Assembly: GCA_036518955.1 (NCBI GenBank)
Contig: DATDMG010000196.1
Location: forward strand, 1-10,622
Source of the DNA: DATDMG01 sp036518955
Lineage (GTDB): Bacteria; Actinomycetota; Actinomycetes; Actinomycetales; Kineosporiaceae
Reading direction: 5' to 3'
Length of the DNA stretch: 10,622 nt
Each line of letters begins with the position of its first letter. Within the stretch, counting starts at the first letter, position 1. This document shows, piece after piece, positions 7,175 through 10,622 of the stretch. The notes below the pieces were generated by a model, which saw only the letters and a list, made by a program, of their open reading frames with translations, was not told the DNA's origin and did no database searches. Both the position numbers and the translations under genes were made by a program.

Positions 7175-7180
7175 ACCCTA
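7175..7180 (-). promoter_or_regulatory. -10 box TAGGGT of tatB, leaderless arrangement
   Basis: On the minus strand TAGGGT, then CAGGAC, then GTG 7168. Six-base spacing puts the transcription start at the start codon, so tatB probably has its own promoter in the 55-bp gap after rseA. The intervening AGGA could instead serve as a weak Shine-Dalgarno for a longer transcript reading through from rseA. Confidence 0.55.
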
Positions 7181-7223
7181 ACGCGAGGCTCGCCGCAGCG
7201 TCATGTGGCCTGGCGGGTGACCG

Positions 7224-7847
7224 TCAGTGAGGGCCCTGGTAGGCGACCGGCACGGCGGTGACGAGCGGGGGCACGAACCGTGGCCCGCGGCCCAGCAGGC
7301 CGGGGGTGGCCACGGGTTGCTGCACCCTCAACGAGTCGACGCCCGCGCCGGACCCCACCCCGGCGGTGGTCCGCTCGGCCAGGATGAGGCCGCCGACCCC
7401 GACCACTCCGAGGGCACCCAGCACCGCGCCGGCCAGCCGGGCGCGACGGTACCGCGGCGACCCGGTGGCCGCCCGACCCGGCCCGGTGCCGGGACGGCGC
7501 ATCGGCGGTCGCACCGAGGCGGCCCGGACCAGCTCGCGCACGGCCGCAGCCCGCGCGGGCGCCGGCGCGGCCACCGCCACGGTCTTGGGCCGCGGTGAGC
7601 CGGGCACGTACCCGGGCCGCGGCGGTAGCGGCCCGTGCGGGCCGCCCAGGGCGAGCAACCGCCCGACCAGCTCCCCGGACGGCGCCGGGCCGGACAAGGC
7701 CACCAACCGCGCCTTCGTCAGCCGCTCGATCTCCACCGCGTCGCGGCAGTCCCGGCAGCCGACGAGGTGCACCATCGCACGCTCGGTGGCCTCCAGACTG
7801 AGCTGGCCGTCCAACAGCGCGGAGACGCGCCCACCCAGATGGGTCAC
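7224..7847 (-). CDS. rseA: Anti-sigma factor of the SigE pair (ZAS family, RseA-type)
   Basis: The protein has 207 residues. The N-terminal ZAS domain (1-50) contains H27-x3-C31-x2-C34 within MVHLVGCRDC, the zinc-binding signature of anti-sigma factors that hold ECF sigma factors. A Pro/Ala/Arg linker (70-135) precedes one membrane helix (about 140-161, ARLAGAVLGALGVVGVGGLILA), and about 45 residues lie outside the membrane. It therefore looks like a membrane-tethered anti-sigma that sequesters SigE until stress. The GTG start overlaps the sigE stop as GTGA, coupling translation of the pair. In mycobacteria the equivalent RseA is released after PknB phosphorylation and ClpCP proteolysis; no phosphosite is assigned here. 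The next gene on the strand is tatB; the htrA found between them in mycobacteria is absent. Confidence 0.88.
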   Translation of the reverse strand: MTHLGGRVSALLDGQLSLEATERAMVHLVGCRDCRDAVEIERLTKARLVALSGPAPSGELVGRLLALGGPHGPLPPRPGYVPGSPRPKTVAVAAPAPARAAAVRELVRAASVRPPMRRPGTGPGRAATGSPRYRRARLAGAVLGALGVVGVGGLILAERTTAGVGSGAGVDSLRVQQPVATPGLLGRGPRFVPPLVTAVPVAYQGPH

Positions 7848-8569
7848 CGCCTACCCTCCCCGCCCATCGCCGGACCTGCCGGGCCGACCGGAGCGGGGTC
7901 GCCGTCACGAGTGAACGGCATGTCGGGACGGCGGTGCGCGAGCGCCTGGCGGAGCTGGGCCCGACCACGGTGGATCCTGGACCGCACCGTGCCGAGCTTC
8001 ACGTCGAGGGTCGCGGCGATCTCCTCGTAGGACAGGCCCTCGATGTCGCACAGGACGACCGCCGCCCGGAACTCCGGGGGCAGCGTGTCCAGCGCCTGCT
8101 GGACGTCGTGGTCGAGATTGTTGTGCTCCCAGGCGCGCTCGGGGGCCAGGTCGCCGCTGCCGGCGAGCCGGTCGCTCGCGTCGTCGGGGAGCGCGTCGAA
8201 CCGGATGCGCTGCTTGCGGCGCACCTGATCGAGGAAGAGGTTCGTGGTGATCCGGTGGAGCCAGCCCTCGAACGTGCCGGGCGTGTACGAACCCAGCGAC
8301 CGGAAGACCCGGACGAACACCTCCTGGGTGAGATCCTCGGCGTCCTGGCGGTTGCCGGTGAGGCGGTAGGCGAGCCGGTAGACCCGGGCGGAGTGCTCCT
8401 GGACGACCTGTTCCCAGCTCGGCGGCGTCCAGGCGGCCTCTGCAGCCTGCCCGCGTTCGGGCTCAGCCACCTCGCCACCCCTTCCTGCGCGCCGGATTCG
8501 GAGCAGGGGTGCCGCGCGGCGCGTCGCCATGCCCGTGGTCGGCATCATGATCGGCATCGCGTAGGACAC
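7844..8569 (-). CDS. sigE: ECF RNA polymerase sigma factor SigE
   Basis: From GTG 8569 the product is 241 residues. Region 2 (about 55-120) has DAEDLTQEVFVRVFRS (76-91) and GWLHRITTNLFLD, nearly identical to M. tuberculosis SigE. Region 4 has LPPEFRAAVVLCDIEGLSYEEIAATL and the helix-turn-helix KLGTVRSRIHRGR. It directs RNA polymerase to envelope-stress promoters (GGAAC/GTT type) and is held by the adjacent RseA. Start choice: GTG 8569 has GGAGG with six-base spacing and G/C third positions continue to it; ATG 8557 and GTG 8470 (preceded by AGGAAGGGG; 208 residues) are alternatives, with both sigma regions intact in each. A SigE-type promoter lies about 75 bp upstream, so autoregulation is likely. 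The stop overlaps rseA. Identity is very secure; the start is not. Confidence 0.93.
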   Translation of the reverse strand: MSYAMPIMMPTTGMATRRAAPLLRIRRAGRGGEVAEPERGQAAEAAWTPPSWEQVVQEHSARVYRLAYRLTGNRQDAEDLTQEVFVRVFRSLGSYTPGTFEGWLHRITTNLFLDQVRRKQRIRFDALPDDASDRLAGSGDLAPERAWEHNNLDHDVQQALDTLPPEFRAAVVLCDIEGLSYEEIAATLDVKLGTVRSRIHRGRAQLRQALAHRRPDMPFTRDGDPAPVGPAGPAMGGEGRR

Positions 8570-8627
8570 CTGGTCCCTCCATCCTCGCGCAGGCCCACCG
8601 GTACCGCCCTGGGGCTGGCACCAGCAT
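8463..8627 (-). CDS. Possible 54-codon leader ORF upstream of and overlapping sigE
   Basis: ATG 8627 is preceded by GGAGGAG at about eight bases, directly after the SigE-type -10. The frame runs 54 codons and its TGA (8465-8463) lies within GTGGCTGA, overlapping the internal sigE GTG at 8470. The peptide is basic and His/Asp/Pro-rich with no recognised domain, and its third-position G/C is clearly lower than in the sigE frame. It may be a regulatory leader peptide or only chance. Confidence that it is translated is low. Confidence 0.25.
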   Translation of the reverse strand: MLVPAPGRYRWACARMEGPGVLRDADHDADHGHGDAPRGTPAPNPARRKGWRGG

Positions 8628-8644
8628 GAGCGTCTCTCCTCCCC

Positions 8645-8671
8645 CAACGAGGCCGGCTCGGAGCCGGTTCC
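8645..8671 (-). promoter_or_regulatory. SigE-type (GGAAC-N18-GTTG) promoter of sigE
   Basis: On the minus strand GGAAC (8671-8667), 18 bases, then GTTG (8648-8645). Both cores and the spacing match the consensus reported for mycobacterial SigE/ECF stress promoters. It reads into sigE; the expected start is about 8640-8637. It implies positive autoregulation of sigE-rseA. Confidence 0.65.
8653..8667. repeat. 15-bp inverted repeat inside the sigE promoter spacer
   Basis: CCGGCTC, one base, GAGCCGG: perfect 7-bp arms lying between the -35 and -10 and touching the last -35 base. It could be an operator for a repressor or a chance GC palindrome. Confidence 0.4.
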
Positions 8672-8832
8672 CACCAGCGTCCCGCCCAACTCTGAAAACC
8701 AGCTGTGAGGATCCCCTCCATCGTCCCAACGGGACGCCGCGGGGACGTCGGGGCACCGGGACCGGCACCCGAAGGAACGGTCCGTGGCACGGACGCATTC
8801 CACGTGGACGCCGGAGGCCCGCCGCAGGTAGC

Positions 8833-8873
8833 TAGGGTGTACTCGTCGACCGGCACCGGATCGAGTGAGGAGG
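8833..8873 (+). promoter_or_regulatory. -10 box and Shine-Dalgarno of the O-methyltransferase gene
   Basis: TAGGGT at 8833-8838 with expected start near 8845, then GAGGAGG at 8867-8873 just before ATG 8876. Unlike tatB and the MgtE/CBS gene, this gene appears to have a short leader with a ribosome site. No good -35 is seen. An in-frame GTG at 8837 overlaps the -10 and is not the start. Confidence 0.45.
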
Positions 8874-8875
8874 CC

Positions 8876-9511
8876 ATGATCAGCGCACCTACCCCAGCGA
8901 GCTGGGCCTACGCGGAGCACTTCGTCCCGGAGGACGACGTGTTCGCCCGAGCCCGGGCGCGGTCCGAGGAGCTGGGCTGCGTGCCGCTCCCAGCCGGGGC
9001 GGGGGCCGCGCTGCGCCTGGTCGCCGCCATGCTGCCCGCCCGGGCCGCGGTCGAGATCGGCACCGGGACCGGGGTCAGCAGCCTGTACCTGCTCGCCGGC
9101 ATGCCGGAGGACGGCGTGCTCACCACCATCGATGTCGAGGTGGAGAACCAGCGAGCGGCCCGGGAGGCCTTCGCGGAGGCCGGCGTCCGGCCCAATCGCA
9201 CCCGGGTGATCCCGGGCCGGGCGCTCGACGTCCTGCCCCGGCTCACCGACTCCGCGTACGACCTGGTGGTGGTGGACGGAGACAAGAACGAGTACGACGC
9301 CTACCTCGACCCGGCGATCCGGCTGCTGCGACGAGGAGGGGCACTGGCGGTGACGTCGGCGCTCTGGCACGGCCGGGTGGCCGATCCCGCCCAGCGCGAC
9401 GCGACCACCACCACTCTGCGTGAGCTGGGCAAGCGTATCCGGGACGACGAGCGGCTCTCCTGCACCCTGCTGCCCTGCGGGGACGGGTTGCTCCTGGCGG
9501 TCCTGCGCTGA
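8876..9511 (+). CDS. Class I SAM-dependent O-methyltransferase (catechol-OMT-like)
   Basis: The protein has 211 residues, soluble. The SAM-binding motif I is VEIGTGTGVSSLYLL (59-73), followed by an acidic strand end (TTIDVE) that contacts the ribose. The metal/substrate motif VVVDGDKNEYDAYLD is typical of the Mg2+-dependent Methyltransf_3 family (CCoAOMT/COMT-like). The length matches compact bacterial members of about 210-220 residues. The family transfers a methyl group from S-adenosylmethionine to a hydroxyl of a catechol-like acceptor; the natural acceptor here is unknown. It is divergent from sigE, as Rv1220c is in M. tuberculosis, so the link to the stress regulon is positional only. 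The ATG start is set by GAGGAGG. A strong hairpin follows the stop. Confidence 0.92.
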   Translation: MISAPTPASWAYAEHFVPEDDVFARARARSEELGCVPLPAGAGAALRLVAAMLPARAAVEIGTGTGVSSLYLLAGMPEDGVLTTIDVEVENQRAAREAFAEAGVRPNRTRVIPGRALDVLPRLTDSAYDLVVVDGDKNEYDAYLDPAIRLLRRGGALAVTSALWHGRVADPAQRDATTTTLRELGKRIRDDERLSCTLLPCGDGLLLAVLR

Positions 9512-9521
9512 CCGGCCCGCC

Positions 9522-9549
9522 GGGCCCCGCCGACCCGGTCGGCGGGCCC
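9522..9549 (+). terminator. Strong GC hairpin after the O-methyltransferase gene
   Basis: GGGCCCCGCCGACC (9522-9535) pairs with GGTCGGCGGGCCC (9537-9549): 13 pairs with one bulged C and a minimal loop (11 bp if the tip opens). It starts 10 bases after the stop codon. There is no T-run, but stability and placement favour a terminator. Confidence 0.6.
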
Positions 9550-9594
9550 GACCAGGCACCGCCACGGCGCGCCGTCGTCAGCGGCCGCGGCGGC

Positions 9595-9912
9595 GTGCCG
9601 CGACGCCTGCTGCGGGGCGCCGAGCAACTCCAGGCGCTGGTCGGCAAGCACCTGCTGGTGGGCGTCACGATCCGAGACCGGGCGGGCGGGATCCTGGAGC
9701 GGCGCCAGTTCTACGGGCCGGTCGTCGAGGTCGCCGAAGGCGTCGTCGTGATGCGGCCCGCGGACGGCGTGGAGACGCTGCTCCCCGCGGATCCCCGTGC
9801 CTACGAGCCCGCCCGGCCCGGAACCTACCGCCTGCCGTCCGGCGCGGTCGTCACCGACCCGGACTACCTGAGCACCTGGGAGGTCATGCCCGACGCCGCG
9901 CCACCGGCATGA
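9595..9912 (+). CDS. Small conserved-looking hypothetical protein
   Basis: The protein has 105 residues, with no signal peptide, membrane helix or cysteine. Residues 10-60 look like a small beta-barrel: KHLLVGVTIRD, ERRQFYGPVVEVAEGVVVMRP, then GVETLLPADPRAYEPARPGTYRLPSG and a closing DPDYLSTWEV. The regular strand-turn layout and the G/C third-position bias support a real gene; the pattern resembles small domains that present a surface, but I do not recognise a named family and assign no function. GTG 9595 has no Shine-Dalgarno or -10-like box. It follows the methyltransferase hairpin by 45 bp and its stop is only six bases from the converging pepA stop. Confidence 0.65.
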   Translation: MPRRLLRGAEQLQALVGKHLLVGVTIRDRAGGILERRQFYGPVVEVAEGVVVMRPADGVETLLPADPRAYEPARPGTYRLPSGAVVTDPDYLSTWEVMPDAAPPA

Positions 9913-9918
9913 ACGCCG

Positions 9919-10622
9919 TCAGCGCAGGCTCTCCAGCCAGCGCAGCAACAGTCGGGCGCCGAACCCGGTCGGACCTCGGGTGATCTCGTGCTCGTCCTTG
10001 TCGGACCGCGCCGGTCCGGCGATGTCGAGGTGTGCCCAGCGCCGACTACCGGCGAACTCCCGCAGGAACATCGCCGCCACGACGGCGCCCCCGCCGACCT
10101 TGGCGTCCGACGAGGTGTTGCGCAGGTCGGCGACGGAGGAGTCCAGCACCCTGCGGTACTCCTCCACCAGCGGCATCCGCCAGATGCTCTCCCCCGCGGC
10201 CGCTCCGGCGGCCTCCAGCGCGGTGGCCAACCGGTCGTCGGAGGTGAACAGCGCGGCGAGCCGCCGGCCGAGCCCGAGCGTCGCGGCCCCGGTCAGGGTG
10301 GCGACGTCCACCAGGTAGTCCGGGTCCAGCCGGTCGTCGGCGTAGGCGAGCGCGTCGGCGAGCACCAGCCTCCCCTCGGCGTCCGTATTGATCACTTCGA
10401 CCGTCCGACCGCCGTGGTGCCGGACGACGTCGCCCGGCCGGTACGAGGTCGCCCCGACGCTGTTCTCCGCGATCGCCAGCAGCCCGGTCACCGGCCGTCG
10501 GACCCCCCGCTCCCGGCAGGCCGCGAGAGCCGCCAGGACGACGGCCGCGCCGGTCATGTCGGTCTTCATCGGGAGCATCGCCTCGCGCGTCTTGATCGAC
10601 AGGCCGCCGGTGTCGTAGGTGA
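9919..10622 (-). CDS. pepA: Leucyl aminopeptidase (M17), C-terminal catalytic part, cut by window edge
   Basis: About 234 residues are visible; the reading frame is open to base 10622, so the N-terminal domain and start are outside. The catalytic domain begins with YDTGGLSIK (metal Asp and catalytic Lys), then MKTDMTGAA (metal Asp) and the M17 signature NTDAEGRL (metal Asp and Glu, catalytic Arg). VDVATLTGAA and the C-terminal GPTGFGARLLLRWL close the fold. The only metal ligand not seen is the first Lys (VGKG), which would lie just beyond the edge. M17 enzymes are cytosolic hexameric dizinc (or Mn) peptidases removing N-terminal Leu and similar residues from peptides, and serve glutathione/peptide turnover. 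It converges on the 105-residue gene with a six-base gap and no room for a separate terminator. Confidence 0.95.
   Translation of the reverse strand, partial: TYDTGGLSIKTREAMLPMKTDMTGAAVVLAALAACRERGVRRPVTGLLAIAENSVGATSYRPGDVVRHHGGRTVEVINTDAEGRLVLADALAYADDRLDPDYLVDVATLTGAATLGLGRRLAALFTSDDRLATALEAAGAAAGESIWRMPLVEEYRRVLDSSVADLRNTSSDAKVGGGAVVAAMFLREFAGSRRWAHLDIAGPARSDKDEHEITRGPTGFGARLLLRWLESLR

Larger units (their letters stand above)
8570..8875. other. Divergent regulatory region between sigE and the O-methyltransferase gene
   Basis: 306 bp with no convincing complete gene. It holds the SigE-type promoter and its inverted repeat (8645-8671), most of the sigE leader and the first part of the possible leader ORF, and the -10/Shine-Dalgarno of the methyltransferase gene (8833-8873). 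The stretch 8688-8710 is the least GC-rich part and lies just upstream of the sigE -35, a plausible activator-binding position. I see nothing recognisable in 8711-8830. Confidence 0.6.

Noticed and set aside
8690..8710. Two octamers of form YYTCANAG (minus strand), five bases apart, upstream of the sigE -35, reminiscent of an MprA-type box
   Set aside because: The repeat spacing differs from what I recall for MprA sites, and two short degenerate octamers are not enough evidence to name a regulator.
8774..8799. GGAAC on the plus strand (8774-8778) as a SigE-type promoter for the O-methyltransferase
   Set aside because: No GTT core occurs at the required 18-base spacing; TAGGGT at 8833 is a better -10.
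8570..9565. Upstream extension of the sigE frame to 573 codons
   Set aside because: The extension runs antisense through the O-methyltransferase gene and the divergent promoter region; the sigma domains lie entirely below 8470 and good starts exist at 8569-8470.

Overview
The window is high-GC DNA with GTG starts, strong G/C third-position bias, an ECF sigma/ZAS anti-sigma pair and an actinobacterial-type Mrp, so it is chromosomal DNA of an Actinomycetota member. A Frankia/Geodermatophilus-like lineage is a guess from gene style only. Gene order (O-methyltransferase, sigE, rseA, tatB, then mrp, DUF1003 and an MgtE-N/CBS protein) matches, in reverse, the Mycobacterium tuberculosis Rv1220c-Rv1232c neighbourhood as I recall it. 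This is a conserved envelope-stress and protein-export locus, not an obvious island.

Left part (1-5465, all + strand): the end of a membrane-anchored, discoidin-like glycan-binding protein; a small conserved protein of unknown function; a soluble MgtE-N/CBS protein whose stop overlaps the start of a two-helix DUF1003 membrane protein; and, 48 bp later, a 695-residue PilB/GspE-type ATPase with an N-terminal MshEN domain and an unusual C-terminal tail carrying four CxxC pairs. No other pilus or secretion gene lies in the window.

Middle (5527-8875): mrp (+) converges on tatB (-) over an 85-bp gap with imperfect repeats and a hairpin. tatB is followed upstream by rseA and sigE on the - strand; sigE and rseA overlap by GTGA. 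The htrA gene that separates rseA and tatB in mycobacteria is absent. The 306-bp sigE/O-methyltransferase divergent region holds a near-perfect SigE-type promoter (GGAAC-N18-GTTG) reading into sigE, with a 15-bp inverted repeat in its spacer, a possible 54-codon leader ORF, and more than one plausible sigE start.

Right part (8876-10622): a class I O-methyltransferase (+), a strong hairpin, a 105-residue unrecognised protein (+), and the C-terminal catalytic part of an M17 leucyl aminopeptidase (-), cut by the window edge.

Several genes (start positions 1358, 5536, 7168; weaker 698 and 3378) have a TANNNT-like -10 box 6-7 nt before the start codon, which suggests leaderless transcripts. The most unusual items are the zinc-ribbon-tailed PilB inside a conserved stress locus and the layered control region of sigE. 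I see no CRISPR array, transposon, prophage, tRNA or rRNA.
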